64,000 bases of DNA, taken from NCBI GenBank assembly GCA_037176885.1, contig JAWWNJ010000031.1:1550001-1614000 (forward strand), in the 5' to 3' direction. The DNA is from Favolaschia claudopus. Its lineage: Eukaryota > Basidiomycota > Agaricomycetes > Agaricales > Mycenaceae. Below the pieces are notes generated by a model, which worked only from the letters and a program-made list of their open reading frames with translations, had not been told where the DNA came from and did no database searches. Shown here one piece after another: positions 45,221-54,274 of the stretch. The translations under genes and the position numbers were made by a program. The number at the start of each line of letters is the position of its first letter. The first letter of the stretch is position 1.

Positions 45221-48200
45221 ATGGGCCAACGTCGTATCTGCGCCTGTGGCTGCGGTGAAAGAGTCACTCAAACACGAGAACAAATTCATCTAAATGCTCA
45301 AGTGCACCCCTACCCTGCACCCTTGGGCAATGATGCCTCGCGTCAGCGCCGCGTCTATGCTCCAAGTTCCGACGACGACTTTGGGCACAGTGTAAGTGGT
45401 CCCGATCATGCTGGTCCGTCCCGACAAGCACAACTCGGCGGATGGTACGGCATCGGCACCCGCGAGCTTGACAGTGGGCCAGAGGATGTGGATATGACTC
45501 CGGCTCCTCCAAGCCCATCACAGCCGGGCGGGTTCGACGAGCCCGAGTCCGAGTCCGTTCATGGTGATGTAGGGGATGAACTGGAAGGGGACTCAGATGT
45601 GGATGATGTGCTAGAAGATGGCGGGGATGAGTTGAGGGTGGAGGATAGCGAGGGAGAAGACTCTGATTCTGATGAGCCGGATATATTTGACTGGGATACC
45701 TTCACACCTTCCGGGGTCTCAGCAGCAGATCATGTAGGGGAGGATTTCGAGAGAGAGGCAGCAGCAATAGGTATTTTCTGTCCTTTCCGTCATGCCACGA
45801 TCATAACAGTCTCTGTTTCTAGCCGACAAACTCAGCGCATATGACCTCGCTATCTGTAAAGCATTTGCCTTCAAGGTCAAGTCAAATATGACAGACAAGG
45901 CCTTCAGAATGACCCCGTTCGCTTTTCCTCAGCACCCACCTCTCCCCTCGCTCGACAAGATTCGTTCTCGTGTCAATTTTCTGGCTGGCTTCAAACCGCA
46001 GATATATGACTGCTGTGTCAATAGCTGCCTTTGCTATGTGGGCCCGCACGAGGGTTTGACGGAGTGCCCTTACTGCCACGAGCCGCGCCGAAGAGCCAAC
46101 GGCAAACCTCGAAAGAAATTCACTTACATCCCTATCATTCCCCGCCTGGTCGCATTTGCGGCAAATCCTGAGATGGCTGAAAAGCAGCAGTATCGAGCTG
46201 AGCACGTTCATCAACCGGGTAAAATGACGGATGTTTTTGACGGCAAGCACTACCGAGCGCTTCGACACAAGTTTGTCGAGATCAATGGCAAGCAACTCGA
46301 TCACAAATACTTCTCGGATCCTCGCGACGTCGCGCTTGGTGCATCCTGGGATGGTTTTGCGCCGTTCAAGAGAAGGAAGAAGACGGCGTGGCCACTCATC
46401 CTTTTTGATTACGACCTTCCCCCCGAGCTCCGATTCTTGCTGGAGTATATTCTGGCTCTCGGCGTCATCCCGGGCCCGAACAAGCCCAAGGATTCGGACT
46501 CGTTCTTGTGGCCAGCGGTGCAGGAGCTGCTCCGGCTTGCGGCGGGGGTCCCCGCCTTTGATGCGCTTTCTGGTCGAGCTTTCGACCTCAGGGCGTATCT
46601 AATCCTTGTGTTTGGGGACATCCCTGCCGTCTCCATGTTTATGCGCATGAAGGGCCATAATGGGATCTCGCCGTGCAGAATGTGCAAGATTGTCGGTCTG
46701 CCAGTTCCGGGAGCCCGGGGAAATGCGCACTACGTCCCCCTCGATCGGTCATATCATCCGCAGGTCAAAGCAAATCCTCAGGCTGTGAAGGTCTATGATC
46801 CCGCCGACCTTCCGTTGCGCACGCATGATGAGATTTTGTCTCAGGGCAAAGAGGTCGAAGCCGCGCCTACGAATGCGGCTGCGGAAAGGCTGGCAAAGAA
46901 GTACGGCGTGAAGGGTGTTCCCATCCTTTCCTTTCTACATTCACTCTCATTTCCCCGGTCGTTTGGCTACGACTTCATGCACCTCATCTGGGAAAACCTC
47001 ATCAAGAATCTCATTCTGCTTTGGACGGGTGATTTCAAGGGACTCGACGGCGGACGCGAGGATTATGAATTTAGCAAAGCGGTGTGGGAAGCTATTGCGA
47101 GCGAGACCTCTGCCGCTTCCAATACCATCCCATCTGTGTATGGCAGCCGTATCCCCAACATCTCGAAAGACCGTCCCAACGTCTCCGCTGAGATGTGGTC
47201 ATTCTGGACCCTCTACTTAGGTCCCGTTCTGTTGCGCCGGCGTTTCAAGCACGTCAAATTCTTTCGACACTTTGTCAAGTTGGTCCGACTGCTCAACCTC
47301 TGTCTCCAGTTTGAAATCACCGAAGAACAGATTGAAGTCATCCGTGCTGGCTTCATCTCATGGGTCAAGGAATACGAGTCGTAAGTCTATCTTATACCGT
47401 GCACTTCCTTATCGCTCACCTCTTTCGATCAGGCTCTATCTACAGAACAATGTTGATAGGATGTCGACCTGTCCTCTCACTATCCATGCTCTCCTCCATA
47501 TCGCCGACTCAATTGCCTTCTGCGGTCCCGTCTGGTGTTACTGGGCTTTTCCAATGGAGCGCTACTGTGGCAGTATCCAGCCCGGTATTCGCAGCCGTAG
47601 ATTTCCCTGGGCATCAATCGACCGATATGTTCTTGAAATTGCGCAGCTAACTCAAGTCAAAACGCTTTACAGTGTCGTTGAGGAGCTTGCGCTTCGTCCC
47701 CCGCGCAGCATAGTCCAAGGATCATATTCCGATCCCTCTTGTATGTGAATAGCTCTGCTGATACTGCGTAGTGCTGATAAACATTTGCAGACCCGTCGTG
47801 CTTATTACTACCTCCCAAGTCACCGACGCGCCCCGGAAACAATGCTATCAAGATGATCGCAGCTGCGCTCGCAACTCGGACAGGGGCATCTATGGGACAG
47901 GTCAATACAGCATTGAATACAGCGATTGTTGAAGAGTGGGGCAAGATCCGGCGTGTCGATTCCGAGGCAGGCGATACCATGCGTTCCTGCTCTCTAGGGG
48001 GTGGTGCTGACGACTCCAGGGATGCTACATACGTCCGAGTAAGTTGTTTTCACTGTACTCGTACTTCGAGACTCATAGACCACATTATCAGTACGAAGTT
48101 CTTGTGGATCAAAACCGACGTTTCAAAAACAAACCCGTTGCGTTGCACCTCCAGACATTCTATGGTCAACTCACACACATATACCGCGTCCATTTACCGG

Positions 48201-48463
48201 TTGCCTGCCCCAACCTTCACCTGGACAGCGCAACAACATATATTCTTGCTGCCGTCCGGTCGTGCACTCTGAAGGCGCCGGACAAAGAACTGGAGGGGCT
48301 GGATATTCACCCATATAGCTCTCATGGTTCTCTGGACGTTGTCGATGTCACCACCGTCCAATCGCTTGTGGGCCGGGTCGCTGTTGCTGGCACAGCCGGA
48401 ACTATAATCGATCGAAGTGGTGTGTTAGCGCGGGCAGAGTGGGCAGCGGATGAAGATTACTGA
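45221..48463 (+). CDS. Tnp2-family transposase of a fungal CACTA-like element
   Basis: DNA transposase. The ATG at 45221 starts MGQRRICACGCGERVTQTRE, a small Cys cluster. A very acidic Asp/Glu/Ser stretch follows (45490-45690), then, after the intron at 45771-45822, the conserved body: FKPQIYDCCVNSCLCYVGPH with CPYCHEPRR (zinc-ribbon-like), PLILFDYDLPPELRF, LGVIPGPNKPKDSDSFLWP, AYLILVFGDIPAVSMFMRMK, GHNGISPCRMCKI, FGYDFMHLIWENLIKNLILL, AEMWSFWTLYLGPVLLRRRF, LTIHALLHIADSIAFCGPVW and CYWAFPMERYCGSIQPGIRS. The HALLHIAD...GPVWCYWAFPMER block is typical of fungal Tnp2 proteins. Introns at 45771-45822, 47381-47432, about 47742-47789 and about 48038-48091. About 1,010 residues with no internal stop or frame break, so it may be active. 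Plavaka-type elements are the main alternative naming. Confidence 0.85.
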
Positions 48464-48773
48464 GTAGTTTCCTAACCTCATGCATGCACCCTTTTTAATC
48501 TTTGAATGCTCCACTGAGCTTGATGGACTCGTCGTCGTACATAGACATATATATTATACCCCTTGCTGCTAGTGTATCTCAATATCTCGGGATTCCCATG
48601 CCAATATAAAAAAATTGCAGACTCATATAGCAGTAGGGTGTCCTTATTTCATACTCACAAGTAATTTTGAGGCACCCCCCGTGCGCCAGAAAAAGGTCGA
48701 GAAATTGTAATTATTCTCGTGATCAACACAGCCACCACTCCAGACTTGTGTCTCTCCTCCATCGACGCGTATT

Positions 48774-49470
48774 ATGGACGCGTTTTTCACTCGGGAACCT
48801 GACACAAATAACCAAGAAGCGGCAGCTGCTTTCCTAGAGGACTTGAGGGACAACAAGCATGAGGATGATAGGTGAGTACCCAAGCCTCTGAGCGCGTTGC
48901 TGCAAATTGACAATTGATGCGCGCAGTTACTTGTGGCCGACCGTAGATTTTCACGAAGTGTCTGAGCAAACGTGCAACAAGATCTTCTCTCTCCTCGGCG
49001 AGGCTCCCTTCTCTCTCCTCAACGAGGAGCCTCACCACCATAGGGATGTTACCAAGACCCCTCGACGCGAACGAGTTTTGCGGCAACTCAACGAAGTCAT
49101 GATGGCGCGCATCTACCTCCCGATAAAGCGTGCTGTTGATTCCCAGCGTCTCGAAGAGGCGCTGGAAAAGGATGTTCTGGTTATCGTGGACTTCCTGCAA
49201 GCCGCCCGCCGTCATAAAGAATTTGTGTTTCCTTTGCCCCACGCGGAGCACAAAATTTTGAGCAGCGCAGCCGGGATCAGGGCAGCTCTGCTAAAGGTCG
49301 AGGACATGCTGCGTCTCAACAGCGACCTACCGGGTTCAGTCACAGAATCGGACTCGCAGCCGGGATGGAATCCCTTTCCGCGCATGTCGGCACTCGTAAT
49401 CCCCCGCACTTCCGACAACGAGGAGGACCCCGATAAGACGTTGGTGGGCATCAAGGTCGAGCCTATGTAG
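48774..49470 (+). CDS. Third transposon ORF, 213 residues, unknown function
   Basis: Not recognised. Two exons (48774-48871 and 48927-49470, GTGAGT donor) give 214 codons including the stop. The product starts MDAFFTREPDTNNQEAAAAF with an acidic helix, followed by DFHEVSEQTCNKIFSLLGEA, a His cluster (EEPHHHRD), helical VLRQLNEVMMARIYLPIKRA and LEEALEKDVLVIVDFLQAAR, and an acidic C-terminus. No membrane segment, nuclease motif or zinc finger is evident. It lies between the transposase stop and the right subterminal repeats, in the same direction as the transposase, with its own upstream space of about 310 bp. It could be a captured host gene or a third element-encoded protein. Confidence 0.65.
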
Positions 49471-49540
49471 CTCAGTTATGAAAGGCATCCATATATATTC
49501 ACTATCTATGCTTGTACTGTCTTTGTATTGTTTTTATTCT

Positions 49541-49715
49541 ATCATAGGTTGATATAATATTTGGCGAGCAACCGCATGAATCTCATTCTAGTTTAGGATG
49601 AATTGTACTGGATACAATGCAACCTACACAATAGGTTGAAATAAATCAACCTAAAATCAGCCGGTGTTAGGTTGTTGGACGATTTTCATCCTGAGCTAGG
49701 ATGGAAATGATCCTG
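49541..49715. repeat. Right subterminal repeat cluster of the transposon
   Basis: Mirror of the left cluster. ATAGGTTGATA near 49544, TAGGATGAATT near 49594, CAACCTAC near 49620, ATAGGTTGAAATAAATCAAC near 49631 (itself an inverted repeat), GTTAGGTTG near 49665, TTTCATCCTGAG near 49684 and TAGGATGGAAATG near 49697. Orientation is opposite to the left end overall. Confidence 0.7.
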
Positions 49716-49731
49716 ATCTACCTCCATAGTG

Positions 49732-50072
49732 ATAAAAGCTTCCTACTGCGTATACTCCGCGACCCACGCAGTGTGCAGCAAGGAACTTTTGTCCTAATTC
49801 GACGTTGACCCACAGCAGCGTTTGAAGTGGGTCACTTCATGCCAGTGAGCGGTAACGAGAACGCAGGAATGCATTGACACTGGGCGGATTTGCATCGGAA
49901 ACGAGACCATCAACGAGCTCGCGGTAAAGCATGGGTGCCAGAGAATCGACGAAGGGCTCGCAGAGATTCCGAAAGTCTATTATTGAGTTTCAATATGTCC
50001 AGCAATTTACAGTGGTCGAGTGACCCGGAATTGTCGTCGTCGGGATGAAGTTTTGATAAAGATGGGCCACCA
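49732..50072. other. Intergenic between transposon and QCR9, with a coding-like fragment
   Basis: On the minus strand a 45-codon open frame (about 49976 down to TGA 49837) reads FRNLCEPFVDSLAPMLYREL and continues with VDGLVSDANPPSVNAFLRSR. It looks like real protein rather than chance, but no start codon or upstream exon could be fitted between it and the QCR9 stop. It may be a gene remnant or a last exon whose 5' part I cannot find. Confidence 0.35.
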
Positions 50073-50435
50073 TTACTCCTCCTCCTCTGCCGCCTCGACG
50101 TACTTATGGCGGATGTCTTTCCATTGTTTCTAGCCGACAGAAAAACGTAGATTAGACTTGAGAGCTGGAAACAGGTATACTGAACGCACCCCTCTGTTCC
50201 AGCGATCGAAGAACGCGGTAGCACCAGTGTCAAACCCAATTCCGAACGCGAACGCGCCAGCGAAGACAGTACCGACGAATATGCCTGTATTTTTTCATAG
50301 TTTGAGCTCTGGGTGAATGATCACACAGCACACGTACTGTTGCGCCGGAAGAAAGTATTGTAAAGGGTGGTGGAGAACTGGAAGGACGCTCAGAAATCGA
50401 GAAGAGTGGTCTCGCCGTGAGTTACTTACGGACAT
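50073..50435 (-). CDS. QCR9: QCR9, small subunit of respiratory complex III
   Basis: Subunit 9 of the cytochrome bc1 complex, a single-pass protein of the inner mitochondrial membrane. The coding exons are tiny. Exon 1 is only ATGTCC (50430-50435) before a GTAAGT donor. The next exon encodes FSTTLYNTFFRRN. The third encodes IFVGTVFAGAFAFGIGFDTG followed by ATAFFDRWNRG. The last encodes KQWKDIRHKYVEAAEEE before TAA at 50073. YNTFFRRN, the Gly/Ala/Phe-rich membrane helix and RWNRGKQWKDIRHKY are the signature of Qcr9. About 65 residues, normal for the family. The start is 73 bp from the start of the uS11m gene on the opposite strand, so two mitochondrial genes share one promoter. Confidence 0.93.
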
Positions 50436-50508
50436 GGTCGTGGTTGGACGGGACAGTGAATTTCGCGTCACGTCTGGATGTCACACAAATCGTTTGCCCT
50501 CTCAGTCC

Positions 50509-51177
50509 ATGTTCGCGCTTCGTAGCGCGCCGCGGCGGCTGCCAGCGGCTCGACTGCCCTTCCTTCGACCGCCACGCATATGGGCGGGCTATGCCGACCA
50601 GGCCCACAGCATGAACTCCATGCTCGCGTCCCTAACCGCACACAACCCCGATTCTCCTCCTCCCATTCCTCCTCAAAATCCCCATTCTACCCCCAATCCT
50701 CATTCTTTGGAACCTCCACCTGCACCTCCAGGTGCCTTCGCAGATCCAGAAAATGGTGGTGACTTTATTCCAACGAAAACGGGTCCCTTCCACCGCTTCC
50801 ATTGCCATTCCACCAGAAACAACACAATAAATACGTTTACTGATCCCGACGGGAACGTCATCTCCTGGATTTCTGGGGGTTCGAATGGATTCAAGAAGAG
50901 GAACAGGTCATCATACGAGGCGGGTTATCAGTGTGCCGTTAAGATGTTTGAGAACATCGAGAAAGAGGCGAAGTCATACGAATCAAATCCCGAGAATTTC
51001 GAGAAACCATTCAAAATTGACTTGTTTTGCAAGGGGTTCGGACAGGGCCGAGATGCGTTGTTCAAAGCCCTCATGACAGCTCAAGGGGATGTTGTTCGCA
51101 ACCGCATTGCCTCTGTTACGGACCGCACACCATTGAAGATCGGAGGGACGCGTTCGCGGAAGAGGAAGCGGCGGTAG
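50509..51177 (+). CDS. Mitochondrial ribosomal protein uS11m
   Basis: Small-subunit protein of the mitochondrial ribosome (bacterial S11 homologue). Single exon, 222 residues. The ATG at 50509 starts a basic Arg/Ala/Pro-rich mitochondrial targeting sequence (MFALRSAPRRLPAARLPF). A Pro-rich linker with many PP and NPH units follows (about 50640-50745). The S11 fold then shows FHRFHCHSTRNNTINTFTD, GNVISWISGGSNGFKKRNRS, AGYQCAVKMFENIEKEA, CKGFGQGRDALFKALM and the C-terminal VTDRTPLKIGGTRSRKRKRR. The final DRTP..GGTR..KRRR segment is the conserved rRNA-binding end of S11. The open frame extends upstream of this ATG only through non-ATG codons, so this start is preferred. Confidence 0.93.
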   Translation: MFALRSAPRRLPAARLPFLRPPRIWAGYADQAHSMNSMLASLTAHNPDSPPPIPPQNPHSTPNPHSLEPPPAPPGAFADPENGGDFIPTKTGPFHRFHCHSTRNNTINTFTDPDGNVISWISGGSNGFKKRNRSSYEAGYQCAVKMFENIEKEAKSYESNPENFEKPFKIDLFCKGFGQGRDALFKALMTAQGDVVRNRIASVTDRTPLKIGGTRSRKRKRR

Positions 51178-52310
51178 ATGAAGGTACGGTGTCTGAATTT
51201 TGTTTACAGGAACTCGCTCTCATATTTTTCACTATCTAGATGTGATCTTTGCGATGTAGAAAATCATACCTTGCAATAAAAAGTATAATTGGTGTCTCAA
51301 TGGGCTATCTTGCTCCACGCAATACCAATCTGCTCTCGCACATGCAACTATCTGAAAGCAAGTTCGAGATAGAGCGGCACGGAACAGAAGTTTGGGTAGA
51401 ACGTTGAAAAGAGGATCGTACTTGGACATTCGAGAAATCAGATGTGGTGGTAGAACACGTCAAGCGAAAAATGGCTCATAATGGAAAGCAAGTTGCTGGT
51501 AAACGAAAGAACCCCAGAATTGAGAATGATAGTGGTATAATGAAATTGCAAGGCAAGGAACGCAGAGGAAACTGGAAAGACGGGGCCTATGGGACCTGGG
51601 ATGACAGGTTTAGAACGACAGAGCGTGCAGATTCAGTGGAAAGCAGAGAGACGAGAACGACACCGAAGGATGCCGCAGCTGGTAACAGAGGTCCACAAAG
51701 ACGAGAGAACTGACAAGGGGCACTAGAGGAGTGATCGAAGGGCGAGATGGTAGAAGTAGTAAGGCACGATAACGAACAGACCAAGAACGGCGAGCAGAGC
51801 TAAGACGGGCAAGATAATCAATGGTTGGAGAGGGCAAAGAGGGGCAAAGCATGAGCGAGTTGAGCAGAATTTGATTGGGATGTGGAGGGGTAGGAACAGA
51901 AGGGACCAATCCTTACAGCGCAAAATGACAATGTACTGTAGCAGACGAAGACACTGTGTGCGTACAGTCACTTACTAAAGCCTTCAAAATTGCCTTTTCG
52001 GGATGCATGGACGAGTGTCAAAACCCATCAGTCCCCGGAAGCAATTAAGCCTTCGTGATGCTGCCTGGCTGGACTCTTTGTTTATTTTTTTTCTGCGTGC
52101 GAATAGAATCACGCCCGGAGTGCATGTTCAACAGAGCCACAAAGCGGACCAGAGTATTATTAGACGCACCAGGAAAACCCAAGATTTACCAGTAAAACCA
52201 CAACGCAAACAGTGTCGAGTCATTCACGGTACTAGTCCGCTGCCCACGATACATACATCGCATAAACAAATACATCCACCACTAGCCGTTACCTCTATAA
52301 ATTCTATCCG
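51178..52310. other. 1.1-kb region without a confident gene; possible small membrane protein
   Basis: Lies between the uS11m stop and the FMN1 stop (convergent). On the minus strand a frame ending at 51723 encodes LIILPVLALLAVLGLFVIVP followed by YYFYHLALRSLL, a convincing single membrane helix with a short tail; its start and upstream exon are unclear. Another minus frame (51232-51429, ATG at 51429) has no recognised domain. Plus frames here, including 52003-52314, look like chance. Confidence 0.3.
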
Positions 52311-53062
52311 TTAAATCGTGCAGGTCAGGTCGAAGTGAGAATTCGTCCTGTATTTCTCATACTCCGGTCTATTAAGTGAGTTGAGTGCAACGCGTTTGTC
52401 GATCTCGATGTCGTCTATGAGGGCCTCTGAATCACAGTTGAGGCCGCGAAATCGTGCATCTTACGCGGTAGAATGGAGCTTACCGCGAGACGTATAATCT
52501 AATTCAGGTCGGATATACCCCAGAACCACGGCGTTCATGTTGTATCCATAAAAGTCAGACTTGAACTCGTGCATGATATGGATTTCCTGCGCGATCGTGA
52601 GGAGCGAAATATCATCGGACGTGGCACACGCACAGCAGTTAGAACTTTATTTTTATAAAATGGGTTCCATCCGAGACTCATGACCATCGGGTGAACGCGT
52701 ATATCGTCCTGGCAAAGCTCAGTCTTGCCGTCCTTCGGCGGAAGCACCTGAGCATATCCGTAGTAGACCCCAGTTTTTGCAACACTGCTTATCGGCGTGA
52801 TAGACTCGTCCGGTAAATTGGCTTGAGCAACAGATCATCTCTTTGAACTCATGCGAGAGCCAGGGTTCAAACCAGTTGGGCATCCGAGCTCTTTGCCACC
52901 GCGACCAAAGCCTTGCTGCACAGGCCCTGCCAGTAGAATGGGAAACGGGGACTCCGGAACGTCGGGGCCGACGATTTGAGGCCGGCTTGAACGAAACTCA
53001 GTTGTCTGACGGGGCGCTTCTGGGCGTTCTGGGAGCTCAGCAAGCTCAGCGGCGGTGGCCAT
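52311..53062 (-). CDS. FMN1: Riboflavin kinase (FMN1)
   Basis: Phosphorylates riboflavin to FMN. The ATG at 53062 starts [17 protein letters not shown]. The core has [33 protein letters not shown] with NLPDE (the nucleotide-binding GRGxxxLGxPTAN region, split by an intron near 52830-52875), [33 protein letters not shown], then, after an intron with a GTTAGA-like donor near 52580-52645, [34 protein letters not shown] and [16 protein letters not shown] before TAA at 52311. The catalytic Glu region is the HIMHEF segment. About 200 residues. The start lies 71 bp from the TAF8 start on the opposite strand. Confidence 0.93.
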
Positions 53063-53133
53063 GGAAGTGGTTCAAGATAACGAGTCGATGATCGGAGCCG
53101 AAGTCCGAAAAACGCGGTTTGAGTGCAACGCTC

Positions 53134-54206
53134 ATGTCCTCGTACTATCCATACCAGCCCGTCGCTGCCACTCCTGCGTCCTCCTACAACCCATACTCTC
53201 AGTATGCCGCTCAGGCTCAATACAACACCCAAGCCGCGGCCTATCCAAATTATTTCCCTGCCACCTACCAACCTCCAGCTCCGCCTCCAAGAGTGACACC
53301 CCCTCCGCCAGACCAGCCTCCCCCACCTCCAGATCTCACCTCAATCACTCCCAAAGTCGCCTCTGAAGCAATTGAAAGGCTCATGCTGTCCGAATTGCGT
53401 GATGCAGGATTCTCTGTTGCAGAACCGCAGGCTCTAGGAAGACTTGAACGCGATGTTGTTGCCTGTACGCGTCGCGTTTATTTTCTTCTACTTCGCGAAA
53501 TTAAACCTGAACAGTCATTGAGCGACTCTATGAGAGAGCGCACCAATACGCAAATCTCTCCAACAGATCAGCGGCAATTGTGACAGACCTCGTCTTGGCC
53601 TGCCAGGAATTCAACATTGCCCCCGAATCTCTGCGTCCAACCAGAGCAAAGATTTCCAGGAAGAAGAAGAAAAAGAGTACGTGTCTGAGACGTCGTCGTG
53701 CATCCCGAGAACTAACACAACACCTCGATAGAATTAATAGAGGCCTCCACATTAGTACCTCCTCGGTCGCGGTCCCCGTCCCCCGAACGATTGCCATCGG
53801 ACGACGAAGCCACTCCTTCAATACCCGTAACCTTACGCGGGCTACCCAGCCAATTTCCGAAAATTCCTCCTAAGCACACATATCTACGAACACCTGTACG
53901 ACTTCTTCACCATTCTCAGGCTTGGCGGTAATCTCACTTCTTCAACAGGCTTCACCACCGAAACGAGCAGCTGTCCCGACGCTCGAAAAGAAACTTGAGA
54001 CTGCTGGTCTAGTGCAATCGTCGCTCAAGAATCTAATGGTTGCGACGGAGGACGCGAAAGGGCAGGAAGAAGGCGAGCTATTAGGTCACATCGTAAACTC
54101 AGAAATCAGCGTACATCCCCGCAAGCGGTGGAAACTTTCCCATCCATCCTCACGCAGACACCGCTCATCTGCAGCTCCTCGCGTTCAGACCTCGTTAGCC
54201 AGTTGA
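53134..54206 (+). CDS. TAF8: TAF8-like TFIID subunit
   Basis: Histone-fold subunit of the general transcription factor TFIID. The ATG at 53134 starts a Tyr/Pro/Ala-rich N-terminus (MSSYYPYQPVAATPASSYNP) and a poly-Pro stretch. The bromodomain-associated histone fold is VASEAIERLMLSELRDAGFS, then, after an intron near 53470-53520, FIERLYERAHQYANLSNRSA and DLVLACQEFNIAPESL. The TAF8 C-terminal domain follows an intron: VTLRGLPSQFPKIPPKHTYL with RTP, the conserved PxLPxKHTYxxT-type motif. The C-terminus contains RKRWK and RHRSS basic patches. About 305 residues. The KHTYLRTP block is what separates it from other histone-fold TAFs. Confidence 0.88.
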
Positions 54207-54274
54207 TGGTACAATGCTGTATTATGTTGTAAATTTATATTCATGCTGAGATTCGACTTGGTCGTTATACCCTC

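Larger units (their letters stand above)
42991..49731. mobile_element. CACTA/Tnp2-type DNA transposon, about 6.7 kb, apparently complete
   Basis: Three genes (accessory, Tnp2 transposase, small ORF) lie between clusters of short repeated motifs that occur in inverted orientation at the two ends. The proposed right terminus reads, on the minus strand, CACTATGGAGG at 49731; the best left counterpart is TACTCTGAGGG at 42991, an imperfect match. A stronger inverted pair just inside is CTCAGGATGAAAAT (43084-43097) against 49682-49695. The flanks contain a possible 3-bp duplication (TAA), too short to be convincing. Subterminal repeats with a Tnp2 transposase and a separate DNA-binding-like accessory protein are the hallmarks of the CACTA (En/Spm) group. 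All three reading frames are open across their introns. The exact ends are uncertain by tens of bases. Confidence 0.75.

Noticed and set aside
42991..49731. Reading the element as a retrotransposon or as a KDZ/TET-associated element
   Set aside because: No reverse transcriptase, RNase H, integrase, LTR or TET/JBP sequence is present. The transposase blocks fit Tnp2.
49725..49737. TAA target-site duplication at the transposon ends
   Set aside because: Three AT-rich bases next to imperfect termini are not enough to claim a duplication.
52003..52314. 103-residue plus-strand frame
   Set aside because: Composition looks random and it runs into the 3' end of FMN1 on the opposite strand.
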